Source: Thalassolituus sp006212115 (GTDB taxonomy: Bacteria; Pseudomonadota; Gammaproteobacteria; Pseudomonadales; Oceanobacteraceae). From it: a DNA stretch of 64,000 nucleotides. The translations under genes were made by a program, and so were the position numbers. Below the pieces are notes generated by a model. That model saw only the letters and a list, made by a program, of their open reading frames with translations, was not told the origin of the DNA and searched no databases. Below, in pieces: positions 10,076 through 19,144 of the stretch. Numbering within the stretch: the stretch's first letter is position 1; each line of letters opens with the position of its first letter. The stretch lies in NCBI RefSeq assembly GCF_040372045.1, contig NZ_BAABWH010000001.1. One strand, 5' to 3'.

Positions 10076-11054
10076 GTCATTTTTATTAATCTGCGCCGCA
10101 GTCAGCTCTTTGAAAGTATTAGCTGGCTGCAACCAAACACCGATAAACTTAGCACCCTCTAGCTGTGCAATGAAGCACAAAACTAGCGGGGACTTCGTTG
10201 AAGTAGAAAGTAGCCCACTAATAGACTCCGCACCATTAGTAAACTCCGCACCATTAGTAAACTCCGCACCATTAGTAAACTCCGCACCATTAGTAAACTC
10301 CGCACCACTGATAGACTCTGCACATCAGATGGACTCTGTACATCAGATGGACTCTGTACATCAGGCGGACTCTGCACATCAGATGGACTCTGTACATCAG
10401 ATGGACTCTGTACATCAGATGGACTCTGTACATCAGGCGGACTCTGCACATCAGATGGACTCTGCACATCAGATGGACTCTGTACATCAGATGGACTCTG
10501 TACATCAGATGGACTCTGCACATCAGATGGACTCCGCACAGCAGATGAGCTCCGCACTATCATCGACATCAAACTCGCTTGATTTAGGTACTAGAACGTG
10601 GGTTGCTATTGCTTCCGCAGTAATCGCACTTACCGCCGCTCTGTTCAATATTTTTTCAACCTTACGATTCAAACGAATAGAGATCAGAAAGTCAGTTTAT
10701 GACGATTTGTTTTTTAGGGAGGTTTTTCTCAAACCTTTTAATGACAGCTTGAATGCATTCGTACAAAAATGGTCAAACTTTGATACCGCCTCCAAACCCC
10801 ACATAGATCAAATAGAAGAAATAGTGAATGACTCTGGAAAACTCCAAGACCTTGCTCATACCTTCAAATTAATTTCTAAAGAAAACTGGTCTATTTTATT
10901 GACCTATATTGATGAACTACCACTTATAATTTCAGACTCTCCTGAAGAAGAGATTAAAGCCCGCGAATCATTATATAAAATTCATGAGTTATTCCTGAGA
11001 ACACAAGAGGAGATGATGAAGAATGGATATAAAATCGCATCTCACACTCGTTAA
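10029..11054 (+). CDS. Putative lipoprotein with 19 hexapeptide repeats and a transmembrane helix
   Basis: 341 residues from GTG 10029 (AGAAGGA eight bases upstream), or 330 from ATG 10062, where the protein begins MQWVKSFLLICAAVSS and reaches a lipobox LAGC, so the N-terminus is probably lipidated and periplasmic. Nineteen six-residue units follow (PLVNSA/PLIDSA x6, HQMDSV/HQMDSA/HQADSA x12, QQMSSA x1), then one transmembrane helix (TWVAIASAVIALTAALFNIF) and a ~140-residue soluble, helical C-terminus rich in Asp, Glu and Lys that should be cytoplasmic. No known family recognised. It overlaps the STAS-like gene by 14-47 bases. The likely topology is lipid anchor, periplasmic repeat stalk, membrane span and cytoplasmic domain. 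Confidence 0.7.
   Translation: MESTEDFHPSSMQWVKSFLLICAAVSSLKVLAGCNQTPINLAPSSCAMKHKTSGDFVEVESSPLIDSAPLVNSAPLVNSAPLVNSAPLVNSAPLIDSAHQMDSVHQMDSVHQADSAHQMDSVHQMDSVHQMDSVHQADSAHQMDSAHQMDSVHQMDSVHQMDSAHQMDSAQQMSSALSSTSNSLDLGTRTWVAIASAVIALTAALFNIFSTLRFKRIEIRKSVYDDLFFREVFLKPFNDSLNAFVQKWSNFDTASKPHIDQIEEIVNDSGKLQDLAHTFKLISKENWSILLTYIDELPLIISDSPEEEIKARESLYKIHELFLRTQEEMMKNGYKIASHTR
10215..10556 (+). repeat. 18-bp in-frame tandem repeat, 19 units
   Basis: 342 bases made of 19 consecutive 18-base units inside the lipoprotein gene: six of the type CCATTAGTAAACTCCGCA, then twelve of the type CATCAGATGGACTCTGCA/GTA, and one diverged unit. All units keep frame. The second block shows nested duplication (HQADSA recurs at units 9 and 13). 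Such an array can expand or contract by slipped-strand mispairing in whole codons. Confidence 0.97.
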
Positions 11055-11288
11055 ATACTTCCGGACGAATATTCATAATACATCTTCCCCAGCAGCTCCT
11101 CCCCTACGGGGACCCCAATACTAGTTGATAATAGTCCCCGTTTAGTTCCTCCCACATGAATGCAGTGATATCGGGAGATTAACCTCCGGCTGATTCACTC
11201 CCACAGTGAGGCACAATCTCGGGCAAAATCCAGAAGCCTAAGGCATTACAACTACTGCAATACCATCAGCTTCTGTAGGTCTGGCGAA
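11055..11288 (+). other. Non-coding tail of the island with hairpins and REP-like repeats
   Basis: No gene in 234 bases. A perfect 8-bp inverted repeat, ACGGGGAC (11106-11113) / GTCCCCGT (11134-11141), is followed by TTTAGTT and could end the island transcript. On the minus strand two units start TGTGGGAG and contain a later GGGAG/CTCCC partner (about 11140-11215), resembling REP elements of other gammaproteobacteria. CAGAAGC/GCTTCTG (around 11230-11275) forms a further 7-bp pair near the allophanate hydrolase stop. Confidence 0.4.
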
Positions 11289-13088
11289 TTACCTCTCAGC
11301 CATATACCGCCGCCAGCCACCCAGCTCGGTGATCTCCTTCGCGCCTTCGATACCATAGGGTTCACAGATAAAGCTGCTGACCCAGCGACCATCCGCCAGT
11401 TCAACTTTTCCTATTCCCAGCGGCGCAGGGATATTGGCAACGAAGCTACCGAACTCAGCGGCTGGCACGCGCCAGATCTCGACCTGAATTTCTGCTCCCT
11501 GTTCGGTATCGCGGATCAGGCCCGGGCGAAATGGTGGGCCACCAGCCAACGCGTACATGCGATACGATGCGCTGGTCGTGGTGCTCTCAGTCAGTCGGGC
11601 GCCTCGCTCGGTTAATTGCCAGTTAAGCGGCAGGCCGTCGAGGTGTGCGCCACAAACGGCGACGTCGATGTAATTCTGATCCGAAACCGGAGCGTACGAG
11701 TTTGCTTCCGGTGTAGTTTTCTCAATGCCATATGGCAGCGGAATTATGCTCTGGATGCGCTGTGCAATCGACAACAGTGCCCGGTCACTCAGGGCTGGCC
11801 CAGCGAGCGTTACGCCGAACGGCAGGCCGTCATCAGTGAAGGTTGTTGGTACGGCCACGGAAGCCATGTCCAGCAGATTCATAAAGTTGGTGTAATAGCC
11901 CAGCTCGCTGTTGCGCTTGATCGGCTCTTCAAGCAATTCAGCGATGGTGAAAAGACGACCGGCGGTCGGTGTCAGTACGCAGTCGATATCTTCAAGCGGG
12001 GCAGCACAGATGCGCTTCAACGCTTCGAGGCGGTATTCGGCGCGAAACAGGTCTACGGCCTTGGGCTCGCCACCCGGCTCAATAATGGTACGAATCACAG
12101 GTAGCAGCGCGTCTGGATTGGTGGTGATCAGTTCTTCGATAGCAATATAACGCTCGCTGACCCACGGACCTTCGTACAGTAGGCGAGCGGCTTCGTCGAA
12201 CGGAGCGTAGTCGATTTCTTTTAATGTAATGCCCGCATTTTTTAACACATCCAGCGTTTTGCGATAGGCGCTTTCATAGCCTTTATCACCAAAAAACTTC
12301 AGCTGGGCTTCGGGAATTACACCGAAGGTGAGTGGCCCGGTACGCTCACCAAAATGGCGAGCGCGGTTGCTGTAGGTATTTTCACGGCTGTAGCCGTCGG
12401 CGGCATCGTAGCCTTCGGCGCAGGCCAGTACGGCATTCGCATCGGAACTGTTGAGCGCAAAGATGCTGATGCAATCGAGGCTGCGACACGCCGGTACAAG
12501 CCCCGTTGCGGACAACAAGCCACGGCTTGGTTTCAGTCCGACCAGGTTATTAAAGCAGGCAGGTACTCGCCCAGAACCTGCTGTATCGGTACCCAGGCTG
12601 AAACTGGCTAATCCCAACGCCACTGCAACAGCAGACCCCGAACTGGAACCGCCACTGATGTAGTCTGGATTAAAAGCGTTATGACATTCACCAAATGGTG
12701 AACGCGTGCCATTTAAGCCGGTAGCGAACTGATCAAGATTGGTTTTACCTACCGGAATAGCCCCAGCATCAATCAACTGTTGCACGACTTTGGCGTTATC
12801 CTGCGGTGTATAGGCAAAGGCCTCACAACCCGCAGTCGTTGGTACCTGAGCAAGATCAATATTGTCTTTCACCGCAAACGGAATGCCCCAAAGCGGCAGG
12901 CTGTCGATGGGCTTATGTTCCAGCCTTTCCAGATACGGCTGTAACTCGGTATCACTGAGAGCGTGAATCCAGATGTTGTGATCCGCGTATTTTTTCGAGC
13001 GCTCGCGGATATCGGCCAACACGTCAGCAGGCGTCGTTTTGTTGCTGAGATAAGCCTCTCGCAGGGCCGTTATAGTCATGCTTTTCAT
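11289..13088 (-). CDS. atzF: Allophanate hydrolase
   Basis: Amidase-signature enzyme that splits allophanate into ammonia and CO2, the last step of the urea/guanidine carboxylation route; 599 residues, full AtzF length. The triad regions are visible: PFAVKDNIDLA (Lys, about 73-83), SGGSSSGSAVAVALG (about 145-159) and TDTAGSGRVPA (about 168-178). The C-terminal ~120 residues form the AtzF-specific domain. ATG at 13088 is preceded by AAGG. It is the last gene of the guanidine operon, 69 bases after the carboxylase. Confidence 0.95.
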   Translation of the reverse strand: MKSMTITALREAYLSNKTTPADVLADIRERSKKYADHNIWIHALSDTELQPYLERLEHKPIDSLPLWGIPFAVKDNIDLAQVPTTAGCEAFAYTPQDNAKVVQQLIDAGAIPVGKTNLDQFATGLNGTRSPFGECHNAFNPDYISGGSSSGSAVAVALGLASFSLGTDTAGSGRVPACFNNLVGLKPSRGLLSATGLVPACRSLDCISIFALNSSDANAVLACAEGYDAADGYSRENTYSNRARHFGERTGPLTFGVIPEAQLKFFGDKGYESAYRKTLDVLKNAGITLKEIDYAPFDEAARLLYEGPWVSERYIAIEELITTNPDALLPVIRTIIEPGGEPKAVDLFRAEYRLEALKRICAAPLEDIDCVLTPTAGRLFTIAELLEEPIKRNSELGYYTNFMNLLDMASVAVPTTFTDDGLPFGVTLAGPALSDRALLSIAQRIQSIIPLPYGIEKTTPEANSYAPVSDQNYIDVAVCGAHLDGLPLNWQLTERGARLTESTTTSASYRMYALAGGPPFRPGLIRDTEQGAEIQVEIWRVPAAEFGSFVANIPAPLGIGKVELADGRWVSSFICEPYGIEGAKEITELGGWRRYMAER

Positions 13089-13157
13089 GATGTTGCCTTT
13101 ATCTTAAATTCGGTTCGTAGTCAGAAAATGGATTCACACTTCAATCTTTTTTATGAG

Positions 13158-16100
13158 TCACTGAGCATCACAGAGCAACACCAGCGCCTTGCCTGCGCTG
13201 ACGCGACTTCCGGGCTCGAGTAACATTCGACTGACCACTCCGTCGCAGGGGGCTTGCACCGGAATCTCCATTTTCATGGATTCCAGCACCAGTAATGTTT
13301 GCCCGGCCTTCACCATCGCACCCTCTTCTACCTCAACCTGCCAGACACTGCCGGACACAGGGCTGTCGACGATGGTGGCATCTTCCGGCCAGTTTTCTTC
13401 AGGTGATTCTTCTTCGGCCTCGAACGTATCGCTATAAAACTGACCATCACGGTGCCAGCGTTCCAGTTCTTCATCGAAGGCGTTCTGACGATGCTCGCGG
13501 AATGCAGAAATGCTGTCGGCGTTGTCGTTAATCAGCGCTTCGTAATCGGCCAGACGGAATTCCCCCTCTTCGATTCGGAGCGGGTACTGACCACGCGGAA
13601 ATTCATTGCGAATTGTCTGCAATTCATCGTGAGAGACCTCATAAAAACGGATCTGATCGAAGAAGCGCAGCAGCCAGGGTTGCTCAAATTCGGCAGTTTG
13701 GCGATAGCGGTTCCACATCTGTAAGGTGCGCCCGACAAACTGATAACCACCCGGGCCTTCCATCCCGTACACACAGAGATATGAGCCGCCAATGCCCACC
13801 GAGTTTTCGGCGGTCCAGGTGCGTGCTGGGTTGTATTTAGTCGTCACCAGACGGTGGCGCGGGTCGACCGGAGTCGCGACCGGCGCACCGAGATACACGT
13901 CGCCTAACCCCATCACCAGATAGGAGGCATCAAACACGATTTTCTTCACATCGGCGATGCTATCGAGGCCGTTAATCCGACGAATAAATTCGAGATTACT
14001 TGGACACCAAGGTGCATTTTTACGCACCGACTGTTGGTACTTGTCAATCGCTAACTGACAGGCTTCGTCGTCCCAAGACAGGGGAATGTGTACCGTGCGC
14101 GATGGCACACTAAGAGTATCGAGTTCGCGGCTGAGGTTCTGCTCGGCGGTTTTCAGATGCGCCAGCAAAGTCGCGTGATCGAGCTGCTGACTGTCGAAAT
14201 GCACCTGCAACGAACGGATACCTGGCGTCAGTTCACGCAGACCCGGCAATGGGTTTGCCTGTAGCCATTGCATCAGCGCATGAGCGCGAAAACGCAGGCG
14301 GATATTAAGTACTTTTGGGCCGTACTCCACCAGCAGGAAGTGATCACCGGCGGCGCGATAAACCACCTCTTCTCCGACTTCCTCTTCGCTCAATGTCGAA
14401 AGTATTGGCGTACCACGCTCGCTCAGTGGAGTGACATGGTGTGCTTGCTCTGAGAGTGAAGCCAGTTGCTGATTTTGCGTTTTTTCTAATGCAACAGCGT
14501 CTTCAATCGATACCGGCTCAAAACGAATTTTGTCGCCTGCGCGCAATTGTCCGAGCTTCCACAGGTCTGCCGTGATCACGGTCGCAGGGCAGACAAAGCC
14601 TCCGAGTGAGGGGCCGTCCGGCCCAAGGATAACGGGCATATCACCAGTAAAGTCGACGGTACCAAAAGCGTATGCGTTGTCGTGAATATTCGACGGGTGC
14701 ATACCGGCTTCGCCACCGTCTTTACGCGCCCATTCGGGTTTCGGACCGATCATACGAATACCGGTTCGGCTGGAGTTGTAATGAATCTCCCACTCGTTTT
14801 CGAAAAAGGTATCCATGTCCTCGTCGGTGAAAAAATCCGGCGCACCGTGCGGACCATAAATAACCCGCAGCGTGGCGGTATTACTGATCTCGGGCAACAG
14901 CGCAAAAATATCCATTTCGGATACATCTGCTCCCACAGACGAATTCTGCCCCTGAGGTATTGACGGTAGTAAGCGCAACACATCACCGGTACGAATCGCC
15001 CGACCGTTATGACCACCAAACTGGCCCAGAGTAAACGTGGAGCGCGAGCCAAGGTATTCCGGGCAATCGAAACCACCCTGCACAGCCAGATAGGTGCGCG
15101 CACCGGCACTGGCGACGCGACCTAAAGACAGAGTCTGACCGGCAGCGACGGTAATAATTTTATTTAGCGCAATTGATTCACCATCGAGTGTCGCGTCGAT
15201 CTCCGCGCCGCAAAGCACGATAGAAGTCGCGGTGCTGAATTTCAGCGTCGGTCCAGAGAGGGTAATTTCCAGACCGGCGGCGCGCTCGTCGTTACCCAAC
15301 AGACGATTGGCCAGACGGAAGGAATAGCTATCGAAAGGACCTGACGGCGGTACGCCCACATCCCAGTAGCCTTGCCGTGAAGGAAAGTCCTGAATCGTCG
15401 TCAGGGTGCCGCCCTGCAGTACATCGATGCGCGCGGGTGAATAACTGAACTGGTTGAGGTAGCGAGTGGTCACTTCGCCTCGGGCCAAGGTTTCATCGCG
15501 GGTAAGGTGACGCAGGTAATCAAGATTCGTTTCACTGCCGTACAACTTGGATTCATCCAGCACTTGCTGCAATTTGGTCAGAGCCGCGTTACGGTCAGCC
15601 GCATGCACAATGACCTTAGCAAGCATCGGATCGAACCACGGCGGTACGTCGATTCCGGCTTCGATCCAGCGATCAATGCGGATACCCTCTCCTTCTGGGA
15701 ATTCCACCTGAGTTAGCAAACCGGCGCAGGGACGAAAATCCTGATACGGGTCTTCGGCGTACAGACGTACCTGAATTGAATGACCAGACGCCGTGAGATC
15801 CGTGCGCAATTTATCCAGATCTGGGAGCGCACCGCCCGCAAGACTGACCATCCACTCAACCAGGTCGACGCCAAATACTTCTTCGGTGACACCGTGCTCA
15901 ACCTGTAAGCGGGTATTTACTTCAAGGAAATAAAATTTCTGGGTGTCGGCGTCTAATACGAATTCGACAGTACCGGCGTTGCGGTAACTGACACTGGATA
16001 GCAGGGCTTCGGCTGTATTGTGTAACGCCGCTCGGGTATCGCCGTCTAGGTTGGGAGCCGGGCATTCTTCAACCACTTTCTGGTTGCGGCGCTGACTGGA

Positions 16101-16784
16101 ACAATCACGCTCACCAAGCGCCAATGCCTTACCCATACCATCACCGAAAACCTGTACTTCGATATGGCGAGCGCGGGTAATAAATTTTTCGAGAAAGACG
16201 CTGTCGTCAGCAAAGTTATTCGCACTCAGGCGTCGCACACTCACCCATGCGCTGCGCAGTTCGGTTTCGCTCTGACACAACTGCATACCAATACCGCCAC
16301 CACCAGCGCTGCTTTTCAGCATCACTGGATAACCTATGCGCTCTGCTTCGCCAAGCGCCTCCTCCAGCGTGTCTAAAACACCCGTGCCGGGAAGCAGGGG
16401 GACGTTGGCCTGGGTCGCCAGCTCGCGAGCGCGGTGCTTAAGACCAAAGGCTTCCATCTGCTCAGGCGTGGGGCCAATAAAGGCGATGCCCTCCTGATCG
16501 CAGCGGCGTACAAATTTCGCATTTTCACTGAGAAATCCGTACCCCGGATGAATTGCCTGCGCACCGCTTTTGTGGGCAATGGTAAACAGCTTATCGGTAT
16601 TCAGGTAAGTGGCGGTGGCATCACCCTCGCCGAGACTATAAGCCTCATCGGCGTGACGTACGTGCAGAGATTCTGCGTCGCCCTCGGCATACACGGCGAC
16701 GGCGCGGATACCCAAGCGTTTTAATGTGCGGATGATACGAGTCGCGATGGCCCCGCGATTGGCGATCAGAACTGTGTTGATCAT
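13158..16784 (-). CDS. Biotin-dependent guanidine/urea carboxylase
   Basis: 1208-residue single-chain carboxylase. Order: biotin carboxylase with ATP-grasp (about 1-450; SSAGGGGIGMQLC and FLEVNTRLQVEHGVTEE), KipA/KipI-type carboxyltransferase domains (about 465-1050), and a biotinyl domain with ESMKME at the C-terminus. ATG at 16784 has AAAGGA six bases upstream; an upstream in-frame start lacks this. The family was named urea carboxylase, but members in operons with a guanidine-I riboswitch and DUF1989 proteins have been shown to prefer guanidine, giving carboxyguanidine. The riboswitch upstream of this operon supports guanidine as the substrate. Confidence 0.93.
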   Translation of the reverse strand: MINTVLIANRGAIATRIIRTLKRLGIRAVAVYAEGDAESLHVRHADEAYSLGEGDATATYLNTDKLFTIAHKSGAQAIHPGYGFLSENAKFVRRCDQEGIAFIGPTPEQMEAFGLKHRARELATQANVPLLPGTGVLDTLEEALGEAERIGYPVMLKSSAGGGGIGMQLCQSETELRSAWVSVRRLSANNFADDSVFLEKFITRARHIEVQVFGDGMGKALALGERDCSSQRRNQKVVEECPAPNLDGDTRAALHNTAEALLSSVSYRNAGTVEFVLDADTQKFYFLEVNTRLQVEHGVTEEVFGVDLVEWMVSLAGGALPDLDKLRTDLTASGHSIQVRLYAEDPYQDFRPCAGLLTQVEFPEGEGIRIDRWIEAGIDVPPWFDPMLAKVIVHAADRNAALTKLQQVLDESKLYGSETNLDYLRHLTRDETLARGEVTTRYLNQFSYSPARIDVLQGGTLTTIQDFPSRQGYWDVGVPPSGPFDSYSFRLANRLLGNDERAAGLEITLSGPTLKFSTATSIVLCGAEIDATLDGESIALNKIITVAAGQTLSLGRVASAGARTYLAVQGGFDCPEYLGSRSTFTLGQFGGHNGRAIRTGDVLRLLPSIPQGQNSSVGADVSEMDIFALLPEISNTATLRVIYGPHGAPDFFTDEDMDTFFENEWEIHYNSSRTGIRMIGPKPEWARKDGGEAGMHPSNIHDNAYAFGTVDFTGDMPVILGPDGPSLGGFVCPATVITADLWKLGQLRAGDKIRFEPVSIEDAVALEKTQNQQLASLSEQAHHVTPLSERGTPILSTLSEEEVGEEVVYRAAGDHFLLVEYGPKVLNIRLRFRAHALMQWLQANPLPGLRELTPGIRSLQVHFDSQQLDHATLLAHLKTAEQNLSRELDTLSVPSRTVHIPLSWDDEACQLAIDKYQQSVRKNAPWCPSNLEFIRRINGLDSIADVKKIVFDASYLVMGLGDVYLGAPVATPVDPRHRLVTTKYNPARTWTAENSVGIGGSYLCVYGMEGPGGYQFVGRTLQMWNRYRQTAEFEQPWLLRFFDQIRFYEVSHDELQTIRNEFPRGQYPLRIEEGEFRLADYEALINDNADSISAFREHRQNAFDEELERWHRDGQFYSDTFEAEEESPEENWPEDATIVDSPVSGSVWQVEVEEGAMVKAGQTLLVLESMKMEIPVQAPCDGVVSRMLLEPGSRVSAGKALVLLCDAQ

Positions 16785-16937
16785 GTTCAATCCTTTAGTG
16801 GGTCGTCCCACCCGGAGAGTTCTAAAAGCAAGGGCCGTCCCCTGCTCTGATATTCAATTTCGAATCTGCTACCTGAGGATTCCGAGCACCACCCAACGAC
16901 ATCAGAGGACGTCTCAGGCAGTTCCCCAAAACATCGG

Positions 16938-17576
16938 TCATTCCCAAACGAGTAATTCAACCGGCGTCGGGTTATAGCCATTACATGGGTTATTTAACTG
17001 AGGACAGTTAGAAATCAGGACAACAATATCCATCAGCGCTTTCAGTTCAACGTATTTACCCGGTGCAGAAATACCGTCTTCAAATGTCAGCCCACCCGCT
17101 TCGGTCACCGGCACATTCATAAAGAAATTAATGTTATGGCTGATGTCACGTTTACTAATGCCGTATTCCGGGTGTTCCGCAATGGCGAGCATCCAACTGT
17201 CGCGACAGGCATGCATACACCGTTTTTCGAGGTCGTATCGCACGGTATTACTTTCCGTCGCGCAGGCACCACCCAACGTATCGTGACGTCCACAGGTATC
17301 GGCGACGATTTCGAGCATGGGGGTATTTTCATTTGAGCGCAGAACCGAGCCGGTCGTCAGGTACACATTGCCCTGCTCGCGGATGGTGTCCATAGCGCTG
17401 TAGCGCTCAGACGTATCTGTCGCACTGTAAAACAGGGTATCAGCGGCCTGATTGCCTTCCAGATCGAGGATGCGCAATGTCTGCCCGGCTTTAACGACGC
17501 CGATAAAATAATCACCGGCATCTATAAGGGTCCGGCTTATCGCAACATCCGCTTTTAATGTACTTTCGGTCAGCAT
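16938..17576 (-). CDS. DUF1989 urea-carboxylase-associated protein (carboxyguanidine deiminase subunit, 212 aa)
   Basis: 212-residue DUF1989 protein, the shorter of a pair. Family features: GDYFIGVVKAGQTLRILDLEGNQAADTLFY, ERYSAMDTIREQGN and the metal-site-like CGRHDTLGGAC (about 95-105). In guanidine operons the two DUF1989 proteins form a heteromeric deiminase that turns carboxyguanidine into allophanate. Its start overlaps the stop of the 243-aa partner by one base, fitting a stoichiometric complex. I do not assign cgdA/cgdB, because I cannot tell the order from sequence. Confidence 0.88.
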   Translation of the reverse strand: MLTESTLKADVAISRTLIDAGDYFIGVVKAGQTLRILDLEGNQAADTLFYSATDTSERYSAMDTIREQGNVYLTTGSVLRSNENTPMLEIVADTCGRHDTLGGACATESNTVRYDLEKRCMHACRDSWMLAIAEHPEYGISKRDISHNINFFMNVPVTEAGGLTFEDGISAPGKYVELKALMDIVVLISNCPQLNNPCNGYNPTPVELLVWE

Positions 17577-18307
17577 TATCGTTTCCCCATCTCAGTGCCC
17601 ATGTAGTACAAGGCATTATTCTGAAAGCCGCGGCGGTTTTCCGGGCGATAGTTCAGGCAGTAGTCGTCATCACTGACAGGCTCGGCTTCGCCGATTTCAA
17701 TGCGCACCGGCTTGCGTGGGTACTCAGATGCCGTATTAAGTGGATGTGGGCAGGTGTGCAGAAGTACCAGGGTATCCATCTCAAATCGCAAGGTGATACT
17801 GCTACCGGGCGCACTGTGATCGCCGTCGAGATTCATATTGCCATCAGCGTCCGTTGCCACTTTGCTGAACCAGTTAATATTGGCCGCCATGTCGGCGCGA
17901 CCTAAACCGTACTTCGCCAGCTCGACAAGAAACGCGTCGTAACCGTTCTGGTGCCAGTCGTTACGATCGTTCTGGTAGTCGCGCTTTCCCCATCTTTCGG
18001 CAATGTGCGCGGCGTGACTGTTGCCGCATACGGTTTCATGCCAGCCGAGGCTGTCTTCAACAATAGAGGCAAAAATACGCCCCATATCGGAGTACAGACA
18101 ATTACCCCGTGTCAGGCGAAAAGTGTGCTGACATTTCAGGGTATCGGGCGCGTTGTAGCGTTCCAGAAGATCTTCCGGGTTGTAAAACAGCATGCCTGCA
18201 TTGCCACCTCCTTCGATATCGGTAATACGCATTTGCGTACCCCGACGGAGTCGCAGTGACCAGTGGCCACCTGCTGGTATTTCTGTTGTGTATAGGACGT
18301 CTTTCAT
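17576..18307 (-). CDS. DUF1989 urea-carboxylase-associated protein (carboxyguanidine deiminase subunit, 243 aa)
   Basis: Longer DUF1989 partner, 243 residues, beginning MKDVLYTTEIPAGGHWSLRL. Shared features with its neighbour: MRITDIEGGGNAGMLFYN, ERYNAPDTLKCQHT and a WHETVCGNSHAAH segment at the position of the partner's Cys-rich loop. It is expected to act with the downstream 212-aa protein on carboxyguanidine. Both lie between the ABC importer and the carboxylase in the riboswitch-led operon. Confidence 0.88.
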   Translation of the reverse strand: MKDVLYTTEIPAGGHWSLRLRRGTQMRITDIEGGGNAGMLFYNPEDLLERYNAPDTLKCQHTFRLTRGNCLYSDMGRIFASIVEDSLGWHETVCGNSHAAHIAERWGKRDYQNDRNDWHQNGYDAFLVELAKYGLGRADMAANINWFSKVATDADGNMNLDGDHSAPGSSITLRFEMDTLVLLHTCPHPLNTASEYPRKPVRIEIGEAEPVSDDDYCLNYRPENRRGFQNNALYYMGTEMGKR

Positions 18308-18360
18308 ATCGTTATCCTGTTTCGCGTATTCGATGAGCTGGGCAATGAATGTGTTTCAAG

Positions 18361-19143
18361 TCACGCCAGCTCAACGACGGGACGCAGGTTGTCGTCGATT
18401 TCTTCATAGGTTGCTTTGTCCACCTGACCGACCGGCAGATCGTAGGTAATGCTGGCACCATAGGCGCCTGGGGCCTGCGGGTCCTGCCGCAGTTTGTCGA
18501 ACACCCATAGCCGGGTGCCAAGATAAAAACCTTCTTTCAGGTCGTGAGTAACCATAAATACGGTCAGTTTGTGCTTACGCCAGAGTGTCAGTACCAACTC
18601 GTGCATGTCTGCACGGATACCGGGATCTAACGCACCGAAGGGTTCGTCTAAAAGGAGGATGCGTGGCTTACCCAACAGTGCTTGGGCAATCGCCAATCGC
18701 TGTTTCATTCCGCCTGATAATTCATGGGGATATTTATTCAGCGCATGGCTTAAGCCTACCTGATTAAGAATATCGCTGGCCTCGTCTTTTGCAGCGCGCT
18801 TTGCTTGACCAAAAAGGTAGCCAGTCAGTCCTTTTTTCGCGAACGCTTTGGCTGCCATCACATTCTGTAAAACCGTCATGTGTGGGAAAACAGAATACTG
18901 CTGAAAAACAATGCCTCGGTCCGGACCGGGTTCTTTAGGGATGGGCTTTCCATCAAGCAACAGTTCGCCTTTGCTGCATTGTTGGGTGCCCAACAGCATA
19001 TTAAGAAATGTGCTTTTTCCGCAGCCAGAGGTACCGACCATAGTGATAAATTCGCCCTCTTCAACCTTGATATCCAGGCCTTCAAGAACGACATTATCAC
19101 CATAGGTTTTCCACACATTTTTTGCTTCGATCATCGATGGCAT
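18361..19143 (-). CDS. ABC transporter ATP-binding protein (guanidine importer)
   Basis: 260-residue ATPase of the nitrate/sulfonate/taurine importer class. Walker A GTSGCGKST (about 37-45), Q-loop VFQQYSVFP, signature LSGGMKQR, Walker B ILLLDEPFGALD and H-loop MVTHDLKEG are all intact. It directly follows the permease gene and precedes the DUF1989 pair, so it probably energises guanidine uptake. Substrate is inferred from the riboswitch and operon, not from the ATPase itself. Confidence 0.92.
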   Translation of the reverse strand: MPSMIEAKNVWKTYGDNVVLEGLDIKVEEGEFITMVGTSGCGKSTFLNMLLGTQQCSKGELLLDGKPIPKEPGPDRGIVFQQYSVFPHMTVLQNVMAAKAFAKKGLTGYLFGQAKRAAKDEASDILNQVGLSHALNKYPHELSGGMKQRLAIAQALLGKPRILLLDEPFGALDPGIRADMHELVLTLWRKHKLTVFMVTHDLKEGFYLGTRLWVFDKLRQDPQAPGAYGASITYDLPVGQVDKATYEEIDDNLRPVVELA

Positions 19144-19144
19144 A

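Noticed and set aside
10215..10556. Possible CRISPR array
   Set aside because: Units are contiguous 18-mers without unique spacers and lie in a coding frame; no cas genes are near.
10183..10572. Long antisense frames across the 18-bp repeat
   Set aside because: The repeat length is a multiple of three, so frames stay open automatically; the sense frame has a ribosome site, signal peptide and membrane helix, the antisense ones do not.
8322..11288. Prophage or integrative element for the three-gene island
   Set aside because: No integrase, tRNA target or matching direct repeats at the edges were found; it looks like a small cassette only.
11055..11288. Integron attC site
   Set aside because: No paired RYYYAAC / GTTRRRY core sites around the hairpins and no integrase nearby.
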